From NCBI GenBank assembly GCA_022846635.1, contig AP025685.1, forward strand, positions 3,844,001 through 3,908,000: DNA of 64,000 bases, written 5' to 3'. This DNA is from Salmonella enterica subsp. enterica serovar Choleraesuis (GTDB lineage: Bacteria; Pseudomonadota; Gammaproteobacteria; Enterobacterales; Enterobacteriaceae). The notes below the pieces were generated by a model that made no database searches, had not been told where the DNA came from, and saw only the letters and a program-made list of their open reading frames with translations. This document shows positions 46,546 to 61,339 of the stretch, in pieces. Position numbers and translations under genes: made by a program. Within the stretch, counting starts at the first letter, position 1. Each line of letters opens with the position of its first letter.

Positions 46546-46574
46546 TTGACGCCTTACCGGCTTTACGGTTTAAT
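46546..46574 (+). promoter_or_regulatory. Promoter of the tRNA-Phe gene
   Basis: -35 TTGACG (46546-46551), 17-bp spacer, -10 TTTAAT (46569-46574), followed by a GC-rich discriminator (GCGCCCC) typical of stringently controlled stable-RNA promoters. The tRNA starts 11 bases after the -10. Confidence 0.8.
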
Positions 46575-46584
46575 GCGCCCCGTT

Positions 46585-46643
46585 GCCCGGATAGCTCAGT
46601 CGGTAGAGCAGGGGATTGAAAATCCCCGTGTCCTTGGTTCGAT

Positions 46644-46660
<17 letters not shown>
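46585..46660 (+). tRNA. pheU: tRNA-Phe (anticodon GAA), pheU position
   Basis: 76 nt with encoded CCA. The acceptor stem GCCCGGA pairs with TCCGGGC, the anticodon loop is ATTGAAAAT in stem GGGG/CCCC, and the T-arm contains GGTTCGATTCC. It matches E. coli tRNA-Phe as I remember it. The E. coli order yjdC-pheU is preserved apart from the inserted adhesin locus. This tRNA is a common integration site for islands in enterics. Confidence 0.99.
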
Positions 46661-51398
<4,738 letters not shown>

Positions 51399-51511
51399 TT
51401 AATTGTCTCCTGTCATATTGCGGGACTTACTGGCCCTGACTCCTACTCGTTTCATAGCAACCTCCATGCTGACAAACGCAATATCACTGCTGAAAAAACC
51501 GTGTGCCGCAA

Positions 51512-52879
51512 TTAAAAAGTGACAACCGTTTTTAACTCCGTCACCCATGCATCCTGAGTTCTGGCAATGCCTCCAGGATGATGCCAATACTGAATTCCGG
51601 GCTGTAGCTCAAGCCATTTCAATGGCCGGAAGCGGTAATAAAACTCACCGTTGAGCGAGTGACCGGGTACCGGGTGGTAAACCGGTGAGTCATAGTCATA
51701 AACGCTATTCATTTTATTGATATAACGCTGATTACGAATGTAATGACGACTCATATCAATCCACGTTAGGCCAAATCCAATCCAGTCACGGGGACGGCTG
51801 TCGAACAGCCCGCGATAACGCAACGATGCTGAGAAGATTGAACGTATAGGGTCACTACGCCCATCGCCTATACCCACGCTAAAAGAGGTGCTCATTCCTC
51901 TGTCCGGATCTTTCGGGTCACGGTACACCTGCTGATTGAACCCGGAATACATAAACCAGGTGCGATTATGATGCGCATATCCTTTAGGGTCGCTGGCACC
52001 AGCCCCCTCCGACCGGCCCTGATAAAGATCCTGCTGCGGTGCGTTGTTAAACAAAACGCCAAGTTCATATATTCCCGGCAGCCCGTTAATGATTGGACGG
52101 GCCTCAATTTCCACAGGCAGTAACATGCCCTTACTACCACCTGTCGACCAGCTCCAGGCATGATTACGGCTTGGTGCCTTTGGGTTCTGCTCCATCAATG
52201 CGCCTTTTAACGTCACCTCTGGCGTTAGCTTATATTCCAGTGAAGTGCCCCAGGTATGAACGTTCCAGTTGCTCCAGGTTAGCGAATTAGCTGCCTTACC
52301 ACCGCACTGAGACAGAAGCTGAAAATCACAGGGAATAATGGGATCAAACAGCTGTACTTTATTCATCATCCCAATGCGCCAGGTCAGCCGCCGCTCGTCA
52401 AAACTACGCGCAAATGTCAGCCAGCCAAGGCGCACAATAGATTGCCCTCCCCAGCTCTCCTGGGCGATATCATTAATCCCGACCCGCGGATCCTGCAGGC
52501 GTTTGGTCGTAAGATTGTCATTATGGTTTCGGTCAACAATATTTCCCTCAATACGCGCATCAGGGATCCCAGTCCATCGCTCAAGATCCTGATTAAACGT
52601 TAGAGAAAACTGGTCGATATAGGCAACATGAGAGTCATGGTTATATCCACCGCCACCATTCCAGGATATCTCATTTAAATAGCCGAGGTTATAGGTAAAA
52701 CCATTTTCATTAAGAAAACTTCGAATACCTAAAATATCGCCCGTCAATGGTTCTGGTGGGGATTCAAAACCTAATATAGTTCCGTCCCACTCCTGCGCTA
52801 CTATACTGGGAGATAATACTATTAGCAGCGCGGAGCATAAAATATTCCAGCAATAGTTATTTTTCATGACTATATCCAT
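51512..52879 (-). CDS. OprB-type carbohydrate porin of the beta-glucoside operon
   Basis: 455-residue outer-membrane protein. The signal peptide runs to about residue 28 (LLIVLSPSIVAQEWD). The segment PPEPLTGDILGIRSFLNENGFTYNLGY is the OprB-family N-terminus, beta-strand-rich sequence follows, and the last residue is Phe (LKTVVTF), as in outer-membrane barrels. E. coli bglH is a LamB-type porin at the end of its operon; this OprB-type gene leads the operon instead. A second ATG four codons in (52867) is an alternative start, since neither has a strong ribosome site. Confidence 0.88.
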   Translation of the reverse strand: MDIVMKNNYCWNILCSALLIVLSPSIVAQEWDGTILGFESPPEPLTGDILGIRSFLNENGFTYNLGYLNEISWNGGGGYNHDSHVAYIDQFSLTFNQDLERWTGIPDARIEGNIVDRNHNDNLTTKRLQDPRVGINDIAQESWGGQSIVRLGWLTFARSFDERRLTWRIGMMNKVQLFDPIIPCDFQLLSQCGGKAANSLTWSNWNVHTWGTSLEYKLTPEVTLKGALMEQNPKAPSRNHAWSWSTGGSKGMLLPVEIEARPIINGLPGIYELGVLFNNAPQQDLYQGRSEGAGASDPKGYAHHNRTWFMYSGFNQQVYRDPKDPDRGMSTSFSVGIGDGRSDPIRSIFSASLRYRGLFDSRPRDWIGFGLTWIDMSRHYIRNQRYINKMNSVYDYDSPVYHPVPGHSLNGEFYYRFRPLKWLELQPGIQYWHHPGGIARTQDAWVTELKTVVTF

Positions 52880-53021
52880 ATAAGAAGTTTTTTATTGCGT
52901 GATTGCTCACGAAATTACCCTGGTGTAATCCATAGTTTTATTAAGACTGGCAATCATTTTATCGGCACTGCATCTGCCAGAATGAGAGAGTTCAATGAAT
53001 CGTCAAACGTCGAATAAAAGC

Positions 53022-53097
53022 CAAAAAAAAACCTAAGCCAACCGCAGTTTAACTCTGCGTATTTGCTTAGGTTTTGCCTGTAAAACAGTAACAACCC
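53022..53097 (-). promoter_or_regulatory. First RAT antiterminator and terminator, upstream of the porin gene
   Basis: Minus-strand GGGTTGTTACTGTTTTACAG then GCAAAACCT (53069-53097) matches the BglG RAT. It overlaps the terminator ACCTAAGC/GCTTAGGT (53031-53072), which carries an inner hairpin CGCAGAGTTAAACTGCG and nine U after the stem. It places the porin, bglG and everything downstream under antitermination control. Confidence 0.9.
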
Positions 53098-53506
53098 AAT
53101 TGTTATAACACCGTCACCATAACACTATTTCATCAGCTTACAAGCCATAATTATATATAAACCAAAAACATGTGAGCTCATTGGCAAATTAAAATGCACG
53201 GGATAATTACATTACAATTCAAATAATAGTTTCTATTATTAATAGATAATATAAGTACAAGTTTAATTATAAAGTGAAGCATTGCTAGCTTCTTTCATAT
53301 AAATACAAAAATAATATATTCTTTATCATATAAAATATTAATGAGATTTTAAAATAGTATTACTTAGCGACATCAGCACCTGATGTTAATAAAGGAAACT
53401 AAAACAAATATCATTCTGACTAAAATAAAACTTCGTACTTCATCAGCCAGGCAGCCTATATTTGAGACTTGAATCACAAAATATAGGGCTGAAAATGACC
53501 ATAAAA
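53098..53506. other. AT-rich divergent control region between the bgl operon and btsT
   Basis: About 400 bp without coding frames, very A+T-rich. It must hold the bgl promoter: on the minus strand TATAAT occurs at 53150-53155, upstream of the first RAT, but no good -35 is visible, which suits an activator-dependent or silenced promoter. Nothing else is assignable. Confidence 0.55.
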
Positions 53507-53554
53507 ACCGCTTAGCGCGCCAGCCGACCACTTATCCTCATATACAACCGCTTA
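53507..53554 (+). promoter_or_regulatory. Three BtsR-like direct repeats upstream of btsT
   Basis: ACCGCTTA (53507-53514), ACCACTTA (53527-53534) and ACCGCTTA (53547-53554), each separated by 12 bp, giving an exact 20-bp period on one DNA face. The motif fits the ACC(G/A)CT(C/T)A direct repeats I remember as BtsR (YehT) sites before btsT (yjiY). A possible -10 TATAAA lies at 53578-53583. The gene for BtsR itself is 3.5 kb downstream. Confidence 0.8.
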
Positions 53555-53693
53555 GATAAATTTATCCCCTGAGTGCCTATAAATTCGTCAATCTAGACCC
53601 GCCATAGATGGCATATACCTCAATACGATAACCGACAAGCAATATCAGTACGGCTCCTGCCGTTTTGCCCTATATCTCTAAGCCAGGTCGATT

Positions 53694-55847
53694 ATGGATA
53701 ACAAAAAAATACTTAAACACATTCCGTGGCTTATCCTCGGAATCATCGGTGCATTCTGCCTTTCGGTAGTTGCTTTACGCCGCGGCGAACACGTCAGCGC
53801 GCTTTGGATCGTTGTAGCGTCAGTCTCGGTATATCTGGTGGCCTATCGCTACTACAGCCTGTATATCGCCCAGAAGGTGATGCAGCTCGACCCTACACGA
53901 GCGACCCCTGCCGTCATAAATAACGACGCTCTTAACTACGTACCTACCAACCGCTATGTACTGTTTGGCCACCATTTCGCGGCTATTGCAGGAGCAGGCC
54001 CGTTGGTCGGCCCGGTACTGGCCGCTCAGATGGGCTATCTGCCGGGAACACTCTGGCTATTAGCCGGGGTCGTATTGGCCGGTGCGGTTCAGGATTTTAT
54101 GGTGCTGTTCATCTCCTCCAGACGTAACGGTGCATCGCTCGGTGAAATGATCAAAGAAGAGATGGGCCCGGTACCCGGCACCATCGCCCTATTTGGCTGC
54201 TTCCTGATTATGATAATCATCCTGGCGGTACTTGCGCTTATCGTCGTAAAAGCGCTGGCTGAAAGCCCGTGGGGTGTGTTTACCGTCTGCTCGACCGTGC
54301 CTATCGCCCTGTTTATGGGGATTTATATGCGCTTCCTGCGCCCTGGCCGCGTGGGAGAGGTCTCTGTTATCGGGATTGTGCTGCTGGTTGCCTCTATCTG
54401 GTTCGGTGGCGTAATTGCCCACGACCCATACTGGGGTCCAGCGCTCACATTCAAGGACACCACTATCACCTACACACTTATCGGTTACGCTTTTGTCTCA
54501 GCGCTGCTGCCGGTGTGGCTGATTCTGGCTCCGCGCGACTATCTGGCCACCTTCCTGAAAATAGGGGTTATTGTCGGCCTGGCGCTGGGGATTGTTATCC
54601 TTAACCCAGATCTCAAAATGCCTGCCGTGACTCAGTATATCGACGGTACTGGCCCGCTGTGGAAAGGCGCACTGTTCCCGTTCCTGTTTATCACCATCGC
54701 CTGCGGCGCGGTATCTGGCTTCCATGCGCTAATTGCTTCGGGTACCACGCCTAAGCTTCTGGCTTGTGAAACCGATGCCCGTTTTATCGGTTACGGCGCG
54801 ATGCTGATGGAGTCTTTCGTTGCCGTGATGGCGCTGGTTGCCGCTTCTATTATCGAGCCAGGCCTTTACTTTGCGATGAATACCCCACCGGCTGGACTTG
54901 GCTTCACGATGCCGAACCTGCATGAGCTGGGTACCGAAAACGCGCCAATGATAATGGCTCAGCTAAAAGACGCTACGGTACATGCCGCTGCAACCGTTAG
55001 CTCCTGGGGCTTTGTTATCTCCCCGGAACAAATTATGCAGACCGCTAAAGATATCGGCGAACCGTCGGTACTTAACCGCGCCGGCGGCGCGCCGACGCTG
55101 GCGGTAGGTATTGCCCACGTATTCCACAAAATCATCCCGGCTGCGGATATGGGCTTCTGGTATCACTTCGGGATCCTGTTTGAAGCGCTGTTTATTTTGA
55201 CCGCACTGGATGCCGGTACCCGTTCCGGCCGCTTTATGCTCCAGGATCTGCTGGGGAACTTTGTACCATTCCTGAAGAAAACCGACTCTCTGGCAGCAGG
55301 CATTGTTGGCACCGCAGGCTGCGTCGGGCTGTGGGGTTATCTGCTGTATCAGGGCGTGGTGGATCCGCTAGGCGGTGTAAAAAGCCTGTGGCCGCTATTC
55401 GGTATCTCTAACCAGATGCTGGCAGCCGTGGCGCTGGTTCTCGGCAGCGTAGTGCTGATTAAGATGAAGCGCACCCGTTATATCTGGGTCACGATGATCC
55501 CGGCTATCTGGCTGCTCATCTGTACCACCTGGGCGCTGGGTCTGAAACTGTTCAGTACCAATCCGCAGATGGAAGGATTCTTCTACATGGCGCGCCTGTA
55601 TAAAGAGCGCATCGCCTCGGAAGGTGCCACCATGACCGCGAAACAGGTTACCGATATGCAGCACATCGTGGTCAATAACTACACCAATGCCACCCTGAGC
55701 ATTCTGTTCCTGGTGGTGGTTTATAGCATCATCTTCTACGGGGTGAAAACCTGGCTTAACTGCCGCAATAACAGCGGCCGCTCCGACAAAGAAACGCCAT
55801 ATGTACCGGTGCCGGAAGGCGGAGTGAAAACCTCCACCAGCCACTAA
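53694..55847 (+). CDS. btsT: Pyruvate/H+ symporter BtsT (YjiY), CstA family
   Basis: 717-residue inner-membrane carrier of the peptide/pyruvate CstA family, nearly the same length as E. coli BtsT (716). It has very high similarity in the CstA core ([21 protein letters not shown]) and the C-terminal cytoplasmic tail [13 protein letters not shown]. BtsT imports pyruvate at high affinity and is induced by the BtsSR system when external pyruvate is sensed. yjiX and yjiA follow, forming the conserved btsT-yjiX-yjiA cluster. Confidence 0.95.
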   Translation: MDNKKILKHIPWLILGIIGAFCLSVVALRRGEHVSALWIVVASVSVYLVAYRYYSLYIAQKVMQLDPTRATPAVINNDALNYVPTNRYVLFGHHFAAIAGAGPLVGPVLAAQMGYLPGTLWLLAGVVLAGAVQDFMVLFISSRRNGASLGEMIKEEMGPVPGTIALFGCFLIMIIILAVLALIVVKALAESPWGVFTVCSTVPIALFMGIYMRFLRPGRVGEVSVIGIVLLVASIWFGGVIAHDPYWGPALTFKDTTITYTLIGYAFVSALLPVWLILAPRDYLATFLKIGVIVGLALGIVILNPDLKMPAVTQYIDGTGPLWKGALFPFLFITIACGAVSGFHALIASGTTPKLLACETDARFIGYGAMLMESFVAVMALVAASIIEPGLYFAMNTPPAGLGFTMPNLHELGTENAPMIMAQLKDATVHAAATVSSWGFVISPEQIMQTAKDIGEPSVLNRAGGAPTLAVGIAHVFHKIIPAADMGFWYHFGILFEALFILTALDAGTRSGRFMLQDLLGNFVPFLKKTDSLAAGIVGTAGCVGLWGYLLYQGVVDPLGGVKSLWPLFGISNQMLAAVALVLGSVVLIKMKRTRYIWVTMIPAIWLLICTTWALGLKLFSTNPQMEGFFYMARLYKERIASEGATMTAKQVTDMQHIVVNNYTNATLSILFLVVVYSIIFYGVKTWLNCRNNSGRSDKETPYVPVPEGGVKTSTSH

Positions 55848-55900
55848 CCGGTTGTAACCCAGGCCCCGCAGCAGCGGGGCCGTTGTACTCAAGGCACACT

Positions 55901-56104
55901 ATGTTCGGTAATTTAGGCAAAGCCTCAAAATATCTCGGCCAGGCCGCAAAAATGCTGATTGGCATCCCGGATTACGATACTTATGTACAGCATATGCGGA
56001 CTAATCATCCCGACCAGCCAGCAATGACTTATGAAGAGTTTTTCCGCGAGCGTCAGCAGGCACGCTACGGCGGAAGCGGTAAAGGCGGTATGCGCTGTTG
56101 TTAG
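55901..56104 (+). CDS. yjiX: YbdD/YjiX family small protein
   Basis: 67-residue protein of the DUF466 (YbdD/YjiX) family that accompanies CstA-type carriers. It starts [18 protein letters not shown], contains [19 protein letters not shown] and ends GGMRCC, exactly the family pattern. I use the ATG at 55901; the six codons upstream are not conserved. It lies 53 bp after btsT and 19 bp before yjiA. Function unknown, probably a partner of BtsT. Confidence 0.93.
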   Translation: MFGNLGKASKYLGQAAKMLIGIPDYDTYVQHMRTNHPDQPAMTYEEFFRERQQARYGGSGKGGMRCC

Positions 56105-56123
56105 TTCACACAGGAGAGTTGTC

Positions 56124-57095
56124 ATGAAACCCGTTGCGGTCACCCTTCTCACCGGCTTTCTCGGCGCCGGAAAAACTACCCTTTTACGCCATATCCTCCA
56201 GGCCCGGCACGGTTATAAAATTGCTGTGATTGAAAATGAGTTTGGCGAGGTCGATATCGACCGGCAAATTCTCGGCAATCGTTCGACAGAGATAAAAACC
56301 CTGACCAACGGCTGTATCTGTTGTAGCCGCTCCAACGAGCTGGAGGCCGCGCTATTAGACCTGCTAGATGGTCTCGACAATGGTCAGCTGGAGTTCGACA
56401 GGCTGTTAATTGAATGTACCGGTATGGCAGACCCCGGCCCTATCGTTCAGACCTTTTTCACGCATCCAGCACTATGCGAACGCTATCTATTGGATGGCGT
56501 AATTACCCTGGTCGATGCAGTTCACGCCGATGGCCAAATGAACCAGTTCACCCTGGCTCAATCGCAAATAGGCTATGCCGACCGCATTGTGCTGACGAAA
56601 ACCGACATCACTCCTGATTATCAGCCGCTCCTTACGCGCCTCAAACGCATCAATGCCCGAGCGCCGGTGCATCTGGCCACTCATGGCAATATCGATATGG
56701 CGCTACTGTTTGATACTCAGGGCTTTATGCTGGAAGAAAAAGTGCTGGCCCCGGAACCACGCTTCCACTTTATTTCTGAAAGCCAAAACGCCGTTACATC
56801 TATTGTGGTCGAGCTGGATTACCCGGTGGATCTCAATGAAGTGTCTCGGGCGATGGAAGATTTACTGCTACAGTTTGCCGAGCGGTTGCTGCGCTACAAA
56901 GGAATGCTTTGGATAGAAAACCATCCGCAGCGCTTGTTGTTTCAGGGCGTGCAGCGCCTCTACAGCGCCGACTGGGATCGGCCATGGGAAGATAATGAAC
57001 AACCTGCCAGCACTATGGTTTTTATTGGACAGGATCTTCCTGAATCCGAGATTCGCGCTGCTTTCGCGGCACTAAAAACCCCGGCAGAGGCCTGA
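56124..57095 (+). CDS. yjiA: COG0523-family zinc-binding GTPase YjiA
   Basis: 323-residue G3E-family P-loop GTPase (E. coli 318). Walker A GFLGAGKTT (residues ~10-18), the metal-binding CICC motif at ~65, Walker B-like LLIECTGMADP and the base-recognition TKTD are present, with a C-terminal CobW domain. Related proteins deliver metals to client enzymes; YjiA's client is unknown. The ATG at 56124 has AGGAGAG upstream. It converges with btsR, leaving 2 bp between the two stop codons. Confidence 0.93.
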   Translation: MKPVAVTLLTGFLGAGKTTLLRHILQARHGYKIAVIENEFGEVDIDRQILGNRSTEIKTLTNGCICCSRSNELEAALLDLLDGLDNGQLEFDRLLIECTGMADPGPIVQTFFTHPALCERYLLDGVITLVDAVHADGQMNQFTLAQSQIGYADRIVLTKTDITPDYQPLLTRLKRINARAPVHLATHGNIDMALLFDTQGFMLEEKVLAPEPRFHFISESQNAVTSIVVELDYPVDLNEVSRAMEDLLLQFAERLLRYKGMLWIENHPQRLLFQGVQRLYSADWDRPWEDNEQPASTMVFIGQDLPESEIRAAFAALKTPAEA

Positions 57096-57097
57096 TA

Positions 57098-57817
57098 CTA
57101 CAGGCCCAGCGCCTCTTTCAGGCTTTTAAGATAACGGCGGCTGACCGGTACACTCAATCCATTACGCAGCAGCAGTTCGGCCTGGCCGTTATCTTCCAGA
57201 CGGATCTCTTTGAGATGATCCATATTGATCAAATGCTGACGATGGCAGCGGATCAACGGCGTGCGTTGTTCCAGCGTGCGCAGTGTCAGCTCAGTCACCC
57301 CTTCCTTACCTTCATTGCTGGTAATGTAGACGCCACCAATACGGCTGCTGACACAGGCCACATTTTCCAGAGGCAACAGGTAAATCCGGCTCTGCCCGCT
57401 ACAGGGGATAAACTTCAAAGGCTGCTGGCTGCCGGGTAAAGCCGACAAATCTGGCCGGGATGATGCCTGGCGCAGTCGAGCCAGCGTTTTTTCAAGACGC
57501 GCCGGTTCCACCGGTTTTAGCAGGTAGTCGAAGGCGTGTTCTTCAAAAGCCTGGATTGCGTACTCATCAAAAGCGGTCAGGAACACAATAGCCGGGCGCT
57601 GTTCGCTATCCAGCATGCTAACCATTTCCAGCCCGCTAATTCGCGGCATCTGGATATCTACAAACACCACATCGGGATGTAATTTATTGATAGTACTAAT
57701 CCCTTCAATAGCATTGGCACATTCGCCGACCACTTCGATATCTGCAAATTGTTGCAATAACACCCGCAGGTTTTCCCGCGCCAGCGGCTCATCATCAATA
57801 ATCAGCACATTCAGCAT
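57098..57817 (-). CDS. btsR: LytTR response regulator BtsR (YehT)
   Basis: 239 residues, the E. coli length. An N-terminal receiver domain with phospho-acceptor Asp in [16 protein letters not shown] (about residue 54) and K in DYLLKPV is followed by a LytTR DNA-binding domain (~135-239; [19 protein letters not shown]). It activates btsT. The start overlaps the end of btsS by 7 bp. In E. coli btsSR and btsT are far apart; here they are in one 6-kb module. Confidence 0.95.
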   Translation of the reverse strand: MLNVLIIDDEPLARENLRVLLQQFADIEVVGECANAIEGISTINKLHPDVVFVDIQMPRISGLEMVSMLDSEQRPAIVFLTAFDEYAIQAFEEHAFDYLLKPVEPARLEKTLARLRQASSRPDLSALPGSQQPLKFIPCSGQSRIYLLPLENVACVSSRIGGVYITSNEGKEGVTELTLRTLEQRTPLIRCHRQHLINMDHLKEIRLEDNGQAELLLRNGLSVPVSRRYLKSLKEALGL

Positions 57818-59502
57818 GCCAGGGCCTCCAGAGGTATTTTTAAACTAATACGCGTATAACGCTCCGATTCGCAGGCCACCGTGATGCCGCAATCATTGCC
57901 AAAACGCGCGCGCAGGCGTTTATCCACCAGGTTCATGCCCAGCCCCTGAGTGTCCGGACGCGGCGGGATGTACAAACCGGCGTTATCTTCTACATCCAGC
58001 ACCAGGTGGCAGGTATCGCGACTGGCGCGGATAGTGATTTCCCCCACTCCCAGCAACTGTGAGGTGCCGTGCTTAATGGCATTCTCCACCAGCGGCTGGA
58101 GGGTAAAAGCCGGAAGCAGATACTGAGTCAAAGAGTCAGGGACATCGAAGCTCACCTTCAGCCGGGACTGGAAGCGCGCCTGTTCTATTTGTAGATAGGC
58201 GTTAACGTGCTCCAGCTCAGCGGCCAGGGTCGCCACCTCTGAGGAACGCTTAAGGTTTTTGCGAAAAAACGTGGAGAGGTATTGCACTAACTGACTGGCT
58301 CGCACGCCATCATTGCGAATAACCGCCTGTAAGGTATTCAGAGCATTAAACAAAAAATGAGGGTTCACCTGCGCGTGCAGCAATTTGATCTCAGCCTGAG
58401 CGAGCAGCGCCTTTTGCCGTTCATACTGCCCGGCGAGGATCTGCGCCGAAAGCAGCTGGGCTATCCCTTCGCCCAATGTGCGGTTGATAGAGCTAAATAG
58501 CCGATTTTTCGCTTCATAAAGTTTAATGCTGCCGATAACCCGTTGGTTCTCGCCGCGCAGCGGGATCACCAGCGTTGAGCCAAGCTTGCATTGCGGATGC
58601 AAAGAGCAGCGGTAAGGCACTTCGTTACCATCGGCATACACCACCTCGCCAGTCTCAATCGCCCGTCGGGTATAAGACGAAGAGACTGGAGTCCCCGCCA
58701 GATGGTGATCGTCCCCGATACCGGTAAACGCCAGAAGCTTATCGCGGTCGGTAATCGCTACCGCGCCAATGTCCAGCTCCTGGTGCAGTACCTGGGCCAC
58801 CTTAAGGCTGTTTTCCGGGTTGAATCCCTGGCGAAGGATACCCTCGGTTGCCGCCGCTACCCTGAGTGCGGTAGCGGAAAACGCCGAAGTATACTTCTCC
58901 AGCATGGCTCGTTTATCCAGCAGGATACGCATAAATAGCGCGGCGCCTACGGCATTAGTTATCATCATGGGGGCCGCGATATTGCTGACCAGCTTAAGCG
59001 CGTCGGGTAATGGACGGGCAATCAGCACGATAATAATCATCTGCACCAGCTCGGCGACCAGAGTAATCGCCCCTGCGGTCAGTGGACTAAATACTTTATC
59101 TGCCCGCCCCCGGCGGATAAGAACGCTATGTAAGATTCCACCCAGCAAACCTTCGACAATAGTTGAAATCATACAGCTGAGCGCCGTCATTCCGCCCATC
59201 GAATAGCGATGCAGCCCTCCGGTCAGGCCCACCAGCCCCCCCACGACCGGCCCGCCAAGCAGGCCGCCCATCACAGCGCCAATGGCACGGGTATTAGCAA
59301 TGGAGTCTTCGATATGCAGGCCAAAATAGGTGCCCATAATGCAGAAAATAGAGAAGGTGATGTAGCAAAGAAGCTTGTGAGGCAGCCGCACGCTGACCTG
59401 CATCAGGGGGATAAACAGCCGGGTTTTACTCATCAGCCAGGCGATAACTAAAAACACGCACATTTGCTGCAATAACAGCAACACTAAATTAAATTCGTAC
59501 AT
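57811..59502 (-). CDS. btsS: Pyruvate-sensing histidine kinase BtsS (YehU), LytS type
   Basis: 563 residues (E. coli 561), starting [20 protein letters not shown] at the ATG at 59502; an upstream start at 59517 would add five residues. Six or so membrane helices form the 5TM-Lyt sensor (~1-205, [21 protein letters not shown]). A GAF domain (~225-340) and a LytS-type kinase follow, with the phosphorylated His in [17 protein letters not shown] and an HATPase domain ([22 protein letters not shown]). It is the high-affinity sensor for external pyruvate. Confidence 0.95.
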   Translation of the reverse strand: MYEFNLVLLLLQQMCVFLVIAWLMSKTRLFIPLMQVSVRLPHKLLCYITFSIFCIMGTYFGLHIEDSIANTRAIGAVMGGLLGGPVVGGLVGLTGGLHRYSMGGMTALSCMISTIVEGLLGGILHSVLIRRGRADKVFSPLTAGAITLVAELVQMIIIVLIARPLPDALKLVSNIAAPMMITNAVGAALFMRILLDKRAMLEKYTSAFSATALRVAAATEGILRQGFNPENSLKVAQVLHQELDIGAVAITDRDKLLAFTGIGDDHHLAGTPVSSSYTRRAIETGEVVYADGNEVPYRCSLHPQCKLGSTLVIPLRGENQRVIGSIKLYEAKNRLFSSINRTLGEGIAQLLSAQILAGQYERQKALLAQAEIKLLHAQVNPHFLFNALNTLQAVIRNDGVRASQLVQYLSTFFRKNLKRSSEVATLAAELEHVNAYLQIEQARFQSRLKVSFDVPDSLTQYLLPAFTLQPLVENAIKHGTSQLLGVGEITIRASRDTCHLVLDVEDNAGLYIPPRPDTQGLGMNLVDKRLRARFGNDCGITVACESERYTRISLKIPLEALAC

Positions 59503-59891
59503 ACCCAAACACCGCAAATCCCCGAAGCGCGCAACATACCCTGGCGAGCGGAAACTTTCTTTGAAACGCGGCGTAAAACTGGAAATTAGCGGTCACTTTT
59601 TAGCTTGGCTGGGCGCAGAGTCGTTGCGAAAACGCCTGAATAAGCGCTGATTGAAATCCCTATACCGAGTCAGAACTCACTTCATCTTCTAAAGCACCCG
59701 ATTCATTAAAGATAAACAACAGGACTGCTTCAACACCTGCGCAAAGTATCTGTGCCATTTACGCACAACTGATGTTCCGCCGGGCCGCTGTTTCAGATTT
59801 TTGCGATTCCTATAATGGCCTCCATTGAACGGCCGCCCTGGAAATTGTCATTGAGCGGCGGCCACATTGAATTCGCTGTGAGGAAAATATT
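59503..59891. other. Divergent control region of btsSR and the VOC operon
   Basis: 389 bp with no gene. It contains the btsSR promoter (minus strand) and the promoter and ribosome site (GTGAGGAAA at 59878-59886) for the plus-strand VOC gene. GCGGCCGCCC-like inverted pieces near 59830-59865 could form a weak hairpin (GGCCGCC ... GGCGGCC) in the VOC leader. No operator was recognised. Confidence 0.5.
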
Positions 59892-60413
59892 ATGGCTATG
59901 CCCGGCTTCAAAGCCCCCGATCATTTTGGTCTTACCGTTCCGAATCTTGAACAGGCCATTGCGTTTTTCAAAACCCACTTTGATTTTGAAGTGGCTTATC
60001 AGTTCGGCCCGTTTGCCGCTGACGATAACTGGATGGCAGAACATCTTAACGTCCATCCGCGGGCAGAAATTAAAAAGATAGCGGTGCTGAATGCACAAAC
60101 AATTAACCTGGAGCTTTTCGAATACTCAGATAGCGTGCCGCGCAACCACCGCACTCCAGGTAATGCCGATGTCGGAGGACACCATCTGGCGTTTTACGTA
60201 GAAGATATAAACGCTGCGGTGAATTACCTGAAACAACACAATATTCAGGTGTTAGGCGAACCAACCGTAATGGATAGCGGCCCCAGTGCCGGAGAGAGCT
60301 GGGTTTACTTTATGGCTCCGTGGGGGATGCAACTGGAGCTGGTCTCTTATCCACAGGGTAAAGCTTATCGCCATGAAAGCGTAGTTTCCCTGTTCGAGCC
60401 AGGGAGCCTGTAA
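59892..60413 (+). CDS. VOC (glyoxalase/bleomycin-resistance fold) family protein
   Basis: 173-residue single-domain VOC metalloenzyme or binding protein with two beta-alpha-beta3 modules. Candidate metal ligands are the His in DHFGLTV, a Glu in LELFEYS, the His pair in GGHHLAFYVED and the Glu in MQLELVSYP. The substrate cannot be told from sequence. Its stop overlaps the start of the next gene (TAATG), so it is co-translated with two small membrane proteins, which hints at a shared small-molecule substrate or a resistance function. Confidence 0.85.
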   Translation: MAMPGFKAPDHFGLTVPNLEQAIAFFKTHFDFEVAYQFGPFAADDNWMAEHLNVHPRAEIKKIAVLNAQTINLELFEYSDSVPRNHRTPGNADVGGHHLAFYVEDINAAVNYLKQHNIQVLGEPTVMDSGPSAGESWVYFMAPWGMQLELVSYPQGKAYRHESVVSLFEPGSL

Positions 60414-60844
60414 TGCGCATTTTACTTGTGATTCTGGCCGGAGCCGGCCTGGCTACCGAGGCCGGGTTGCTCGGGCCGTTGGGTAACGAAGTTGGCCACC
60501 TGTGGGCCACGCTAAGCATTTTCGGTATCGGCTCAGCACTGCTGTGGTTAGCCAGCCTGTTTTTCTCCAGCGGCACAGAGGTTAAATGGAGCCATATCCC
60601 GCGCTGGCAACTTTCCGGCGGATTACTTGGGCCTGTGTATGTTGTTGTGCTGACCCTGGCCACACCTATTTTGGGCGTCGCCATGACAATGATTGGTGTG
60701 TTAGTCGGGCAGATAGCAAAAAGCTTTGTCATAGACTCGTTTGGCTGGTTCGGGATGCCAAAAAGGGCAGTCAACGGCTCCCGACTTATCGGAATGGGAT
60801 TTGTGCTACTGGCGCTGGTATTCACCTACATGGGGACAAAGTAA
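60413..60844 (+). CDS. DMT-superfamily small transporter subunit, DUF606/YdcZ type (first of pair)
   Basis: 143-residue, four-to-five-helix membrane protein with repeated glycine-rich segments (AGAGLATEAGLLGPLGNEVGH; VYVVVLTLATPILGVAMTMIGVLVGQ). Half-size DUF606 proteins are typically encoded in pairs and may form heterodimers like EmrE-type transporters. Translation is coupled to the VOC gene (TAATG) and to the second subunit (TAATG). Substrate unknown. Confidence 0.85.
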   Translation: MRILLVILAGAGLATEAGLLGPLGNEVGHLWATLSIFGIGSALLWLASLFFSSGTEVKWSHIPRWQLSGGLLGPVYVVVLTLATPILGVAMTMIGVLVGQIAKSFVIDSFGWFGMPKRAVNGSRLIGMGFVLLALVFTYMGTK

Positions 60845-61332
60845 TGGTCATTATGATGCTGCTGGCAATAATCTCAGGCATGGCGCTCAGTGCCCAGGCG
60901 GCCATTAACGGTAATCTGGGTAGCCAGGTGGGAGTTATTCGCAGCGCCCTGCTCACCTTTGCCGTAGGCGCGGTGATAAGCGCCCTGTTGATATTCTTCT
61001 TCGAGCCGCCACAGCCGCAAACTCTGCTATCGGTGCCAAAATGGCAGCTTTGCGGCGCGCTATTTGGGATGTTCTATATGGTTGCCATGGTCGCTTCAGT
61101 ACCCAAAATTGGCGTAGCTTTGGCGACAATTGCCACTATTTTCGGTCAGATGAGTATGAGCCTGATAATCGATACTTCAGGATGGCTTGGCAATGCGCCC
61201 ATAGCGCTGAACTACTGGCGCGTTGCTGCGATGATCTCCATAGCAATTGCTCTGGTATTCATCTACCGGGCAGCCCAGGCACCAAATGTGGAGGCGATAA
61301 AGCACAAACTCTCCCCACAGGAGCAACTCTGA
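60844..61332 (+). CDS. DMT-superfamily small transporter subunit, DUF606/YdcZ type (second of pair)
   Basis: 162-residue paralogue of the preceding protein (SAQAAINGNLGSQVGVIRSALLTF; MVAMVASVPKIGVALATIATIFGQ). I place the start at the ATG at 60844, which overlaps the previous stop. The frame is open further upstream to 60586 inside the first gene, but that part is not conserved. The two subunits differ in length and loop charge, which suits an asymmetric heterodimer. Confidence 0.85.
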   Translation: MVIMMLLAIISGMALSAQAAINGNLGSQVGVIRSALLTFAVGAVISALLIFFFEPPQPQTLLSVPKWQLCGALFGMFYMVAMVASVPKIGVALATIATIFGQMSMSLIIDTSGWLGNAPIALNYWRVAAMISIAIALVFIYRAAQAPNVEAIKHKLSPQEQL

Positions 61333-61339
61333 TAGTGTC

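Noticed and set aside
59793..60098. Minus-strand frame of 101 codons opposite the VOC gene
   Set aside because: It overlaps a gene with a clear ribosome site and conserved domain, and its product has no recognisable feature.
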